From the IMG/VR virus record IMGVR_UViG_3300032326_001552, positions 1-32,808 of that record: 32,808 nt of DNA; one strand, written 5' to 3'. Position numbers and translations under genes: made by a program. The notes below the pieces were generated by a model, which was not told where the DNA came from, ran no database searches, and saw only the letters and a program-made list of their open reading frames with translations. Below are positions 22,407 through 29,940 of the stretch, one piece after another. Each line of letters starts with the position of its first letter. The stretch's first letter is position 1. This DNA is from a virus.

Positions 22407-24029
22407 ATGTCACGTCGCAAAACACTCAAGCCCACCGCACCCGCGCCCATCACCAACGCCGCGACCACGACCACCACCTCCGGTGGCAGCTATCGCTCCA
22501 CGCCGCATTACACCGCCTGGAACTCGAAAAGCGTCGAGCGCATGCAGCGGTCGAAAGACCTCGTGCAAATCTCCCGCTTTTTGCAAAGCGAGGAAGGCAT
22601 CCCCCAGGTGCGTTACGGCATCCAGCAGCTCCCGCGTGAGGCCGTCGGCAAAGGTATCGGCTGCAAGTCCATCTCGCAAGATGCCGACTTCCGCCGCGAG
22701 GCCACCGCGCTCTTCAAAAAATGGGCCGATTCCCCCGCCATCGACATCCGCAAAGAGCACAACCTCTTCGCGATCCAGCCCATGCTACTCTCCGCCATGT
22801 TGGGCGATGGCGAGCTTTTCATCCTGCCCGTCTATGAGCCGACCGGCGCTTCGTGGTCACTCAATGACCGCAGCAAGCGAGCCTTTCAAATTCAACTCGT
22901 CAGTCGTGACCAGCTCACCAATGGCGACGTGCAAAGCGTCGCCGCCCGCAAGCTCCGCTGGTTTGACGGCCTGCAATACAACGGCCTCGATCAGCTCCAG
23001 CTCCTGCGTCTCAACCAAGACCCCGACGCCAGTGGTTACCTGCTCTCCAAAACATTCACCGACATCCCAGCGGTCAATGCCATGGGACACCGCAACATTT
23101 TCCACCTCAAAGACCCGACGCGCATCCACCAGTATCACGGCGACCCCGTCATCTTCGCCAGTGGTCGCGACCTCCTCGATTCGCTCGATCTCAAAGCCCT
23201 GCGTAAGCACTCGGCCAAAGTCCGCGCCTCGCTCCTCGGTGCCACCACCACCCGCGATGGCAAGATGCTCAATGCCATGCAACAAATCGCACTCGCCGAG
23301 CAAGGTGGCAATCCCACCGCCGACACGGGTCGCCGCTTTGTCGAGGTGGCTGAAGGCGCAGTGTTTTTGCCGATGTCGGACAACGAGAGTTTCAACTTTT
23401 TCAACAACCCGCAGGAAGGCATTCCTTTCCGCGAAATTCTCGCCGATCTCCTCCACCCCTTCATGTTCGAGCTGAAGTATCCGCCCGAGTGGATCTTCAC
23501 CCGTGGCAAAGTCGGCGGCGTCGAGTATCGCGGACTGCTCCAGCAGGTCGCCCGCGCCCACGAAGGCCTCCGCGCCCGCTTGTATCCCTTCCTGGAATGG
23601 CTGTGGGAAAAAGTCATCGGCACCGCCATGATGCCTGGTGGCCCGCTGTTCCAGTATGCGAACATCGCCGACTGGAACCAGATCGACTTCGTCACCGATC
23701 CCGACCCCACGGTCGATGCCGGACGCGACAAACGCGCCGACCTCGAAAGCCTCGGTGAAAACCTCATCACGCCGGACGATCTCATCGAGCGCAGCACCGG
23801 CCAGGATGGCGAAGCCGTCCGTCATGCCGCCATTGACCAAAAGCTCGACAGCATCCGCTACGCCATCGCCCGCGCTAAAAATTTGCCGCTCGACCAGGTC
23901 GAAATCCCCGCCTCCGTCGCCCTGGCCATCGGCATGGGTCTCAAGACATTGCAGCCCGCTTCCGGCATCCTCACCGCCCTGAATCCCGCCACCCTCGCCG
24001 CCGACATCGCCGAGCTGGATGCCGTGTGA
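22407..24029 (+). CDS. Portal protein, lambda family
   Basis: This protein of 540 residues forms the ring at the head vertex through which DNA passes. It fits the lambda-type portal family by length, position after the terminase, and sequence features. These include the N-terminal WNSKSVERMQRSKDL region, the GDGELFILPVYE strand, the IFHLKDPTRIHQYHGDP stretch, and the KYPPEWIFTRGKVGGVEYRG core. The protease and scaffold gene follows. The upstream spacer is CT/CA-rich (TCACGTCTCACCTC) without Shine-Dalgarno. Confidence 0.85.
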   Translation: MSRRKTLKPTAPAPITNAATTTTTSGGSYRSTPHYTAWNSKSVERMQRSKDLVQISRFLQSEEGIPQVRYGIQQLPREAVGKGIGCKSISQDADFRREATALFKKWADSPAIDIRKEHNLFAIQPMLLSAMLGDGELFILPVYEPTGASWSLNDRSKRAFQIQLVSRDQLTNGDVQSVAARKLRWFDGLQYNGLDQLQLLRLNQDPDASGYLLSKTFTDIPAVNAMGHRNIFHLKDPTRIHQYHGDPVIFASGRDLLDSLDLKALRKHSAKVRASLLGATTTRDGKMLNAMQQIALAEQGGNPTADTGRRFVEVAEGAVFLPMSDNESFNFFNNPQEGIPFREILADLLHPFMFELKYPPEWIFTRGKVGGVEYRGLLQQVARAHEGLRARLYPFLEWLWEKVIGTAMMPGGPLFQYANIADWNQIDFVTDPDPTVDAGRDKRADLESLGENLITPDDLIERSTGQDGEAVRHAAIDQKLDSIRYAIARAKNLPLDQVEIPASVALAIGMGLKTLQPASGILTALNPATLAADIAELDAV

Positions 24030-24098
24030 TGGGTCGATGGTTGATCGTCTGAGCCATCAACCATCAACGCTAGACCATCAACCCGCACTCCACGCGGC

Positions 24099-24123
24099 TT
24101 TGACATGCGCCCGCCAGCATGTC
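24099..24123 (+). promoter_or_regulatory. WTTGACA element with start-codon hairpin
   Basis: TTTGACA at 24099-24105 lies 13 nt before ATG 24119. GACATGC (24102-24108) pairs perfectly with GCATGTC (24117-24123) around GCCCGCCA. The ATG is inside the 3' arm. This is one of the clearest members of the set. Confidence 0.6.
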
Positions 24124-25174
24124 CCGCAAGACCTGGTTCACCATTCGCAATGCCGCCTCCGCCGAAGCCCCCGCTGAAATCTCTATCCACGACGAGATCG
24201 GCGCATGGGGTGTCAGTGCCAAAGACTTCCTCGCCCAGCTCCGCAGCATCGCGGCTGCGACTCCGATCACTCTCTCCATCCACTCGCCTGGCGGTGAGGT
24301 CTTCGATGGTCTTGCCATCTATCACGCGCTGAAGGCACGCGGCAACGTCACCGTGCGCATCGAAGGTCTCGCCGCCTCCATGGCCTCCGTCATCGCCATG
24401 GCAGGCACGCGGATCGAGATGCCACGCAATGCGTTCATGATGATCCACAACCCCAGCGGCTTTGCGGTGGGTGACTCTGCCGACATGCGCCAGCTCGCCG
24501 ACCTGCTCGACAAGATCAAAGGCAGCCTCCTCGCCGCTTATCGTGAGCGCACGAAAAAGAGCGACGAAGACCTCACCGCCATGATGGACGCCGAGACCTG
24601 GCTGACAGGTGAAGAAGCCGTCGAGCACGGTTTTGCCGATGCCACCAGCGACGAAGTCGCCCTCAGTGCCTCCGCTTTCAAGACTGCCCGCATCACCGCC
24701 GCGCTGCGTCATGTGCCGAGTGCCCTCTTTGACATCGCGCCGCCACCGTCGCCATCGCGCACTCCCACCCCCATGAAAGCACTCCTCGCCCTCGCCTCAC
24801 TCGTCGGCATCACCGTCAAGGGTGATGAAACTGAAGACCAGCTCACCGCTGCCATCACCGCGCACAAGCCGCAGTCTCCCAACGTCGTCATCGACTTCGA
24901 AGACGCCGCTGTGAAAGCCGCCTTCGCTGCCAGCATCACCGAAGCCACGAAGGACGACAAAGCCAAGCTCACCGCGCTGGAAACTGAGCTCGCCAAAATC
25001 ACCGCCCTGCTCACCAACGGAGCCGCCGGTGCTGCCGGTGGCAACGCTCCCATCCAGGGTGCTCAAGGTGGCAGCAGCACCCCCGTCAACACCATGACCC
25101 GCGCCGCCTTCAACCAACTCCCCCACGCCGAGCGAAACGCCTTCATGGCAGCCAAAGGCAAGCTCGAAGACTGA
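24119..25174 (+). CDS. ClpP-type head maturation protease with scaffold-like C-terminus
   Basis: This 351-residue protein trims the head proteins. Residues 1-180 are a ClpP-like S14 protease. Ser87 lies in GLAASMAS, His110 in FMMIHNPSG, and acidic residues near 157-159 (DAETWLTGEEA) complete the site. The SIHSPGGEVFDG segment forms the family's glycine-rich loop. Residues 219-351 are a Lys/Ala-rich helical segment and a flexible Gly/Ala linker, as in scaffold proteins. The gene sits between portal and coat genes, as lambda C/Nu3 does. An in-frame ATG at 24773 could make the scaffold part alone. Confidence 0.85.
   Translation: MSRKTWFTIRNAASAEAPAEISIHDEIGAWGVSAKDFLAQLRSIAAATPITLSIHSPGGEVFDGLAIYHALKARGNVTVRIEGLAASMASVIAMAGTRIEMPRNAFMMIHNPSGFAVGDSADMRQLADLLDKIKGSLLAAYRERTKKSDEDLTAMMDAETWLTGEEAVEHGFADATSDEVALSASAFKTARITAALRHVPSALFDIAPPPSPSRTPTPMKALLALASLVGITVKGDETEDQLTAAITAHKPQSPNVVIDFEDAAVKAAFAASITEATKDDKAKLTALETELAKITALLTNGAAGAAGGNAPIQGAQGGSSTPVNTMTRAAFNQLPHAERNAFMAAKGKLED
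24773..25174 (+). CDS. Possible nested scaffold protein from an internal start
   Basis: ATG 24773 is in the same frame as the protease gene and would give a 133-residue product beginning MKALLALASLVGITV. A Pro/Ser linker encoded just before it marks the domain boundary. Lambda Nu3 is made this way from inside C. The upstream CTCCCACCCCC stretch resembles the G-poor leaders of other late genes. No Shine-Dalgarno is present, so this is plausible but unproven. Confidence 0.4.
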   Translation: MKALLALASLVGITVKGDETEDQLTAAITAHKPQSPNVVIDFEDAAVKAAFAASITEATKDDKAKLTALETELAKITALLTNGAAGAAGGNAPIQGAQGGSSTPVNTMTRAAFNQLPHAERNAFMAAKGKLED

Positions 25175-25180
25175 TCGCAG

Positions 25181-25187
25181 ATTGACA
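25181..25187 (+). promoter_or_regulatory. WTTGACA element upstream of coat gene
   Basis: ATTGACA lies 6 nt after the protease stop and 42 nt before the coat ATG at 25230. It is farther away than in other members, and no inverted repeat reaching the start was seen. A G-poor CA-rich leader fills the gap. Confidence 0.35.
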
Positions 25188-25229
25188 CCTCAAACCCAAC
25201 ACACCCCCAACTCTCACTGATCCAAACAT

Positions 25230-26402
25230 ATGGCTAACGACATCTCACTCACTGGACTCACCGAAATCCTTTATGCCGCTCGCGATCAAGTCGCGATGGA
25301 ACCATCCGGCTTTTCACAAGGCGTGATCGTCAACGGCGGTTCCGAAGGCATCTCCGCTGGCGGCACCGTCACCTCGCTGCGCACCACCGAGCCCACGCTC
25401 GAGACCAGCTACACCCCAGCCATGACGGTGCCTGACGCCGCCGACATCACCACCAGCACCGAGACGCTGACTCTCTCCTCCTACGCGGGAGCCTCCATCC
25501 CGCTCAAAGGCGAGCAATTCGCTCAGCTCTCCAAAACCGTCGGCTCAGAGCTCGCCCTCCAGCAGCTCTACAAGCAGGCCATCCGCAAAATGCGCAACAG
25601 CATCGAGGCCGCAATCGGACTCGCCGCCTATCAAGGCGCAAGCCGCGCCGTCGGCACCGCTGGCACCACGCCATTCGGCTCCAACTTCGAGATCCTCGCG
25701 GATCTCTACCGCATCCTCGAAGACAACGGCACCCCGATGTCTGACGGCATGCTCTCGCTCATCCTCAACACCGCCGCTGGAGCCAATCTCCGCAAGCGTT
25801 CGACCCTCACCAACGTGGGTGATGCTGGCACGGACGCGACGCTGCGTCGCGGTGAACTGCTCAACCTCTTCAACATGTCCATCCGCGCCAGCGCAGGTGT
25901 GCAGGCTCACACGAAGGGCGCAGGCACGGGCTACCTCATCAACAACGGCAACATCGCCGTCGGCAGCACGACTCTCACTGTTGACGGCGGCACCGTGAAC
26001 AGCACCGGCATCAAAGCTGGCGACATCATCACCGTGGCCGACGAGCCGACCGCAGGCAACTACGTCGTCAAGACCGGACTCACCGCGACCTCTGGCAGCT
26101 TGGTGATCAATCATCCCGGCCTGCGTGGTGCCATCGTCAACGACAAGGCCGTCACCGTCGGCAACAGCTACACCGCCAACGTCGCCTTCCACAAGACCGC
26201 CATCGAGCTCGCGATGCGCCCGCCTGCACAACCTCCCGGCGGCGATGTCGGTGAAGAGATCGCGGTGCTGGTGGACGCTGACACTGGTCTCTCTTTCTCC
26301 GCCCGCCTCTACAAAGGCTACGGCATGAGCGAGATCAAGCTCATGGCCTTCTACGGCGTCAAAGTCTGGAAGCCTGAGTTCGTCGCCACGCTCCTCGGCT
26401 AA
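25230..26402 (+). CDS. Major capsid protein, P22 coat family
   Basis: This protein of 390 residues is encoded after the protease and scaffold genes and followed by a strong terminator, as expected for the most abundant head protein. The sequence matches the P22 coat (HK97-fold) family. It has a GTVTSLRTTEP segment, an EFL-type N-terminal arm (LTGLTEILYAARDQ), and a central Ser/Thr/Gly-rich insert with a VGSTTLTVDGGTV strand. The telltale C-terminal series is NVAFHKTAIELAMR, then SARLYKGYGMSEIKLMAFYG, then KPEFVATLLG. It assembles the icosahedral shell. The start codon follows a G-poor leader. Confidence 0.82.
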   Translation: MANDISLTGLTEILYAARDQVAMEPSGFSQGVIVNGGSEGISAGGTVTSLRTTEPTLETSYTPAMTVPDAADITTSTETLTLSSYAGASIPLKGEQFAQLSKTVGSELALQQLYKQAIRKMRNSIEAAIGLAAYQGASRAVGTAGTTPFGSNFEILADLYRILEDNGTPMSDGMLSLILNTAAGANLRKRSTLTNVGDAGTDATLRRGELLNLFNMSIRASAGVQAHTKGAGTGYLINNGNIAVGSTTLTVDGGTVNSTGIKAGDIITVADEPTAGNYVVKTGLTATSGSLVINHPGLRGAIVNDKAVTVGNSYTANVAFHKTAIELAMRPPAQPPGGDVGEEIAVLVDADTGLSFSARLYKGYGMSEIKLMAFYGVKVWKPEFVATLLG

Positions 26403-26453
26403 TCGTGAGACTCTCACCCGGCGCGGTTATTCTTCGCCCGCCGGTGTCCCCTG

Positions 26454-26492
26454 CGCCGCGTCCCTTTTGGTTGGGGGACGCGGCGTTTTTTT
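26454..26492 (+). terminator. Rho-independent terminator after coat gene
   Basis: CGCCGCGTCCC (26454-26464) pairs with GGGACGCGGCG (26475-26485) in a perfect 11-bp stem with a 10-nt loop, followed by seven T residues. It ends the head transcript after the coat gene. Confidence 0.9.
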
Positions 26493-26504
26493 GTGCCTTC
26501 ACGC

Positions 26505-26529
26505 TTTGACATTTCCACCCCGGCATGTC
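26505..26529 (+). promoter_or_regulatory. WTTGACA element with start-codon inverted repeat
   Basis: TTTGACA at 26505-26511 lies 13 nt before ATG 26525. GACAT (26508-26512) pairs with ATGTC (26525-26529), which includes the start codon. It lies 13 nt after the coat terminator. Confidence 0.45.
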
Positions 26530-26884
26530 GTCCGCCCTCGTCAGCAGTGAAAAGCTGCACCTCGCCAAACTGTTGCAGCGGAATCCTTGCACCATCCTCC
26601 TCAACAATCGCCGCCTGCCTGCGGCCTTCATCGCCCGTCGTGGCGTGAAGTTTGAGAACGACGGCGGCGTCATCCAATCGCGCACGATCAAGATCGTCGT
26701 GGCCTGCGCCTTGCTGCCCGCCAGCGACGTCATCGACGCCACCACCGACAGCACCCGCGCCGTGCGTTTCACGCACGTCGAAACGGGTCGCGTCTATCAG
26801 CTCGCCACCGACGCCGGAGCACCCAACGAGTCCCCTCACAGCGTCTTCTGGACACTCACCGGCCAGCAGATCACCACGCAATGA
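26525..26884 (+). CDS. Head-tail connector candidate
   Basis: This 119-residue, mostly beta-structured protein is the first gene after the coat terminator. It has no recognised signature. Position after the coat and small size fit a head-tail connector or stopper. It overlaps the next start by ATGA. The junction sequence CCACGCAATGAT recurs at the end of the following gene. Confidence 0.5.
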   Translation: MSSALVSSEKLHLAKLLQRNPCTILLNNRRLPAAFIARRGVKFENDGGVIQSRTIKIVVACALLPASDVIDATTDSTRAVRFTHVETGRVYQLATDAGAPNESPHSVFWTLTGQQITTQ

Positions 26885-26885
26885 T
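26874..26885 (+). repeat. CCACGCAATGAT direct repeat, left copy, at cargo-gene junction
   Basis: This 12-bp sequence contains the ATGA stop/start overlap of the 26525 gene with the next gene. The same 12 bp recur at 27527-27538, exactly at the next ATGA overlap. Confidence 0.75.
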
Positions 26886-27537
26886 CACTCCGACATATCA
26901 TGCGGCGGCTGGTTCGCGTTTCGAAGTCCAAGAGGCATTTGAGTTTGGAGCGTCTGGAGTCGTGAGAGTAGATCCTGTGGCGGTCCTATGTTGCGCACCT
27001 GATTCAGTCTATCACTCACTCCCTGGAGTCGAGTGTTTCAATGCTTCGCGTGACGTGCGGAGCTTTGTCGGCGGCGTGCCAGTGGTCGCTCATCCAGTCT
27101 GCGCTCCATGGAGTGCCTATTGTGCCCATCAGTGGAAACCCATCGAAGGCGTGCGAGAGCTGGGACCGCTGTGCGTCGATTGGCTTCGGCGATGCGGCGG
27201 CGTGTTGGAACATCCAGCCCACTCCAGACTGTTCGATCACTGCAACCTACCGCGACCAGGTGAAACCAAAGATGGAATGTGGACGATCGAAGTCAGCCAA
27301 GCGTGGTGGGGATATTCGATGCTCAAAAAAACTTGGCTGGTCTTTTGCGGCTTAGAACCCGCTGGAGTCATGCCGACAATCCCCGGCCGAAAGCATCACC
27401 CCAGAAGCGGCGAAGGTGATCGACGCAGACAGCAGCGAATGAGCAAACACCAACGTGCCGCCACCGTGCCAACATTGGCGAGGTGGTTGGTGGAAACAGC
27501 AAGACGGGCAAAGTGCCCAACCGAATCCACGCAATGA
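26881..27537 (+). CDS. Cargo gene in head-tail operon, possibly methyltransferase-like
   Basis: This 218-residue protein stands out among structural genes in content and base usage. It is rich in Cys, His and Trp and less C-biased than its neighbours. A PVCAPWSAYCAHQW segment, a GGVLEHPAHSRLFD segment and a WTIEVSQAWWGYSMLKKTW stretch form a pattern I associate with a conserved phage-encoded family. That family resembles degenerate cytosine methyltransferases, with motif-IV-like and motif-VI-like parts. The tail is basic (RRRQQRMSKHQR). The gene is flanked by 12-bp direct repeats at its ATGA junctions. DNA modification or anti-restriction is plausible but not proven. Confidence 0.5.
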   Translation: MITPTYHAAAGSRFEVQEAFEFGASGVVRVDPVAVLCCAPDSVYHSLPGVECFNASRDVRSFVGGVPVVAHPVCAPWSAYCAHQWKPIEGVRELGPLCVDWLRRCGGVLEHPAHSRLFDHCNLPRPGETKDGMWTIEVSQAWWGYSMLKKTWLVFCGLEPAGVMPTIPGRKHHPRSGEGDRRRQQRMSKHQRAATVPTLARWLVETARRAKCPTESTQ

Positions 27538-27538
27538 T
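27527..27538 (+). repeat. CCACGCAATGAT direct repeat, right copy
   Basis: It is identical to 26874-26885 and lies 653 bp downstream. It covers the ATGA overlap between the cargo gene and the next structural gene. Loss of one copy and the DNA between would join the flanking genes with the same overlap. Confidence 0.75.
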
Positions 27539-28370
27539 AAGCGCCAACGTCCAACTCGGCCCGCTACTCAAAAAGCTCCGGCAAGTCCCGCGTGAGGCAG
27601 CGGCGATCATTGAAAAAGCCATCAACACCGACGCCAAAGGCTTCGTGAAAGACATCGTTGGCATTACCCCACCGAGCACGGGTCAGTTAAATAAAAACTC
27701 TCACCGTCGCGGACAAATGGCGATCACGGCCGACTTGTTAGGTCTAAAAGGCGGACGCGGTAAACATCAGCGCACCGCAGGAGTCTTTGTCGTCATGAGT
27801 GACGAGTTGCTGGCACAAAACGCCAGCGTCGCCCCGAATGGTAGCACGGTGCGCTTGTTTGTAAAAAAAGGAGGCATTGTGTATGGCTGTGATCGCCAGT
27901 TCTACCGACCACGCGCCAGCAACGCGGAAATGTATTCACATCATCAAAGCATGCGTCGTGGCACTGGTAGGGTCACCACCGCAGGCGGTGCCACACGCGA
28001 TGTCGGGCGCTTCCGCTTCATTGATCAAATGGTTGTCAGTCGCAGCTCTTATCTCCGTTACGAGAAATGGATTCATCAGCGCGTCGGCATACTCGCCGCC
28101 GGTTTCAACCCTGCCGCCACCGCACTCGGATTCAGTCTGCCTGCATGGATCAAAAAACACGGCAACACCGGCGGCGTCGTCTCCATCCGTCGAGGTGTCG
28201 GTCAATATACCATCACCATCACCAACAAAGTCCCCTACGGCGGCAAGAATGATCTTCCTCGGCGCATGGCTTACGTCCTCAATTCCGGCAAGCGGCAAAA
28301 ACGTCTGCAAAACTCCATTCGCTACAGCATCCGCGCCGCCCTCAAAAAGTCCCGCCTCCAAGTCGCGTGA
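27534..28370 (+). CDS. Minor tail / tail completion protein, HK97-gp10 or gpZ-like candidate
   Basis: This protein of 278 residues starts at ATG 27534 in an ATGA overlap. An in-frame GTG-type start farther upstream is unlikely. The N-terminus (LGPLLKKLRQVPREAAAIIEKA) is helical. The C-terminal part has NKVPYGGKNDLPRRMAYVL followed by a basic helix. That is a pattern seen in tail-completion proteins of the gp10/gpZ kind, where the YGG region faces the tail end. The assignment is moderate and rests on this pattern and position. Confidence 0.5.
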   Translation: MISANVQLGPLLKKLRQVPREAAAIIEKAINTDAKGFVKDIVGITPPSTGQLNKNSHRRGQMAITADLLGLKGGRGKHQRTAGVFVVMSDELLAQNASVAPNGSTVRLFVKKGGIVYGCDRQFYRPRASNAEMYSHHQSMRRGTGRVTTAGGATRDVGRFRFIDQMVVSRSSYLRYEKWIHQRVGILAAGFNPAATALGFSLPAWIKKHGNTGGVVSIRRGVGQYTITITNKVPYGGKNDLPRRMAYVLNSGKRQKRLQNSIRYSIRAALKKSRLQVA

Positions 28371-28380
28371 GAGCGTGCCC

Positions 28381-28395
28381 CAGGCTGCCAGCCTG
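28381..28395 (+). repeat. CAGGCTGCCAGCCTG palindromic repeat, copy 1
   Basis: This 15-base near-palindrome after the 27534 gene is repeated exactly at 29895-29909, with a looser relative at 29419-29437 (CACAG...CTGTG). Short palindromes of this kind between genes may act as mRNA 3'-end hairpins or be host-type repeats. Confidence 0.55.
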
Positions 28396-28402
28396 CGTCT
28401 TC

Positions 28403-28425
28403 TTTGACATCCACTCACAGTTACC
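28403..28425 (+). promoter_or_regulatory. WTTGACA element before decoration gene
   Basis: TTTGACA at 28403-28409 lies 16 nt before ATG 28426. No convincing inverted repeat spans to the start here, so only the element and its spacing match the set. Confidence 0.4.
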
Positions 28426-28836
28426 ATGGCAGACATCTCCATTACCGCTTCCCACGTCATCGGCTCCGCCCTCGCACGGCGAGTCAGCAAATCCGCCTCC
28501 AGCACCATCACCGCTGGCCAGCCCGTCTATCTCACCAGCACCGGCCTCGTCGCACCTGCGGACGCCAACGCCTCCGCCACCACTGCCCAGGTCTTCGGCA
28601 TCGCCGAAAACGGTGGGGCCACCGGTCAACGCATCAGCGTCATCACGCAGGACCCTGCGCTCGTGATCGGTGCCACCGTCGCCATTGGTGACGTGCTCGT
28701 TCTCTCCGCCACTGCCGGTGGCATCGCTCCCGCTGCCGACCTGGCCACTGGTCATTTCTGCACCGTGCTCGGCGTCGCCATCAGCACCACGGCCATCAAC
28801 TTTGCACCGGTCGCCGCAGGCGCAGCCAAAGCCTAA
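28426..28836 (+). CDS. Capsid decoration (cement) protein
   Basis: This 136-residue, Ala/Thr/Gly-rich beta protein has the run of motifs seen in small phage decoration proteins. There is an ITAGQPVYL strand, a TTAQVFGIAENGG stretch, ATVAIGDVLVLSATAGGI, then CTVLGVAISTTAINF. Such proteins bind the outside of the mature shell and stabilise it. A strong terminator follows, consistent with high expression. The gene lies after the connector-type genes rather than before the coat gene as in lambda. Confidence 0.7.
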   Translation: MADISITASHVIGSALARRVSKSASSTITAGQPVYLTSTGLVAPADANASATTAQVFGIAENGGATGQRISVITQDPALVIGATVAIGDVLVLSATAGGIAPAADLATGHFCTVLGVAISTTAINFAPVAAGAAKA

Positions 28837-28858
28837 CCCCTGTCCCCTCATGCGTTGG

Positions 28859-28896
28859 AGCGCCGGTGACCGTGCAAACGGCACCGGCGCTTTTTT
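28859..28896 (+). terminator. Rho-independent terminator after decoration gene
   Basis: AGCGCCGGTG (28859-28868) pairs with CACCGGCGCT (28882-28891) in a 10-bp stem, followed by a T-run to 28896. The loop is 13 nt. Confidence 0.85.
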
Positions 28897-28935
28897 CTGC
28901 CCTGTCAGCACTCACCGCTCACCACTCACCACCAG

Positions 28936-29418
28936 ATGCCCTCCACCTCCCCCGCCGCTCATTTTAGCACCGTTTTTGCCGACTACTCCGCCAGCGCCGC
29001 CGCTTTGGCCCTTTCCGGCGTCCCTAGCGCGTCGCAGCTCCCCCGCCGCACACATTCCTCATCCAGCGCCCTCACGCACCCACACGCGCTGTTTGAGGTC
29101 GAGGTCGATCCCGAGTCTGCCGACACCCTGCTCACCCTCACGCTCAACCTGCGGCTGCAAATCAACGTTGGCACCGAGACCGGCCAGACCACCCGCATTC
29201 AAGCCCACGCCTGGCTGCAAGCCCTCCGCCGCCTACTCGACGATGATCAGCGGAGCACCTGGCAGACCTTCATCCAGGCGCAAACAGACGCCTACCGCGC
29301 AGGCTGGGACATCCAGGCCATCTATCCGGGCACCATCACCGACGACTACAATGAGGAAAAAACGCTCCTCACCCTCACTGCGCCTTTCCAGGTCGTGACC
29401 TTCTGGAACAACGTGTGA
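28936..29418 (+). CDS. Tail terminator candidate
   Basis: This protein of 160 residues has a Ser/Ala-rich start and an alpha/beta body with FEVEVDPESADTLLTLTLNL. It ends with DDYNEEKTLLTLTAPFQVV, a strand pair typical of tail-completion or tail-terminator proteins. It precedes the tube candidate, as lambda U precedes V. No strong signature was recognised. The leader is G-poor (ACTCACCGCTCACCACTCACC). Confidence 0.45.
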   Translation: MPSTSPAAHFSTVFADYSASAAALALSGVPSASQLPRRTHSSSSALTHPHALFEVEVDPESADTLLTLTLNLRLQINVGTETGQTTRIQAHAWLQALRRLLDDDQRSTWQTFIQAQTDAYRAGWDIQAIYPGTITDDYNEEKTLLTLTAPFQVVTFWNNV

Positions 29419-29454
29419 CACAGCCTGCCAACCTGTGGTTCGCACCTCGCTCAG

Positions 29455-29478
29455 TTTGACACCGCCCGCTCGGTGTCA
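29455..29478 (+). promoter_or_regulatory. WTTGACA element with 8-bp hairpin before start codon
   Basis: TTTGACA at 29455-29461 lies 16 nt before ATG 29478. TGACACCG (29457-29464) pairs perfectly with CGGTGTCA (29471-29478) around CCCGCT, so the stem closes on the first base of the ATG. This is one of the clearest members. Confidence 0.6.
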
Positions 29479-29888
29479 TGACTCCCCTCTTCACTTCTGG
29501 CACCCGTCCCGGCTCCCTCAAATCCGAGTCCGGTCTTTTCGTCACCGACTTCAGCGTCAAGCCCACCCGCACCTATGACGACGTGCTCGGCGTCGCCGCA
29601 GGCGGTGCCGTCCCCGAGCTGCTCTACACCGAGGCCTACGGCCTCGTGACCGACATCACCCTCACCGGCATGCCGATCCCCACCAGCGGTGGTGCCTTGC
29701 AAGGCCTCGCCGCCCTGGAGGATGCCGACACCCTCGCCAGCCTCGCCAACCTCATCGACGACGAGGTCTTCGGCCTCACCCTCAGCACCGGCACGATCCA
29801 AAGCCGTGAGCCTGAATTCAAAAAGGCCCGCAGCGGCACCGGACGCGAGTTCAGCCTCAACCTGAAACACTGCCATGCGATGAACTGA
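29478..29888 (+). CDS. Major tail tube candidate
   Basis: This 136-residue protein lies between the tail terminator candidate and the chaperone genes. It is followed by a strong terminator, which suggests high expression as for a tail tube protein. Strands such as GLFVTDFSVKPT and GLVTDITLTGMPIPTS are visible, with a mid helix (LEDADTLASLANLIDDEV). It is short for a tube protein and no signature was recognised, so a different small structural protein is possible. Confidence 0.4.
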   Translation: MTPLFTSGTRPGSLKSESGLFVTDFSVKPTRTYDDVLGVAAGGAVPELLYTEAYGLVTDITLTGMPIPTSGGALQGLAALEDADTLASLANLIDDEVFGLTLSTGTIQSREPEFKKARSGTGREFSLNLKHCHAMN

Positions 29889-29894
29889 GTGTCA

Positions 29895-29909
29895 CAGGCT
29901 GCCAGCCTG
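29895..29909 (+). repeat. CAGGCTGCCAGCCTG palindromic repeat, copy 2
   Basis: It is identical to 28381-28395. Here it extends by one base on each side (ACAGGC...GCCTGT). Confidence 0.55.
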
Positions 29910-29940
29910 TCCAGCTCCCCAAACGATCACCCCACACGCA

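Noticed and set aside
22857-23840. Minus strand open frame of 327 codons opposite the portal gene
   Set aside because: It is a mirror of the portal gene with no recognised motif or start signal.
24099-24105. TTGACA elements read as -35 promoter boxes
   Set aside because: The start codon lies 13-16 nt downstream, so a -10 at normal spacing would fall inside the genes. No TATAAT-like sequence is there.
25545-26417. Minus strand open frame of 290 codons opposite the coat gene
   Set aside because: It lies wholly antisense to the coat gene and its composition reflects the coat codons.
28670-29398. + frame of 242 codons across the decoration gene end, its terminator and the tail terminator gene
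   Set aside because: It crosses a strong terminator, and its Pro/Ser/Thr/Arg-rich product is typical of a frame shadow.
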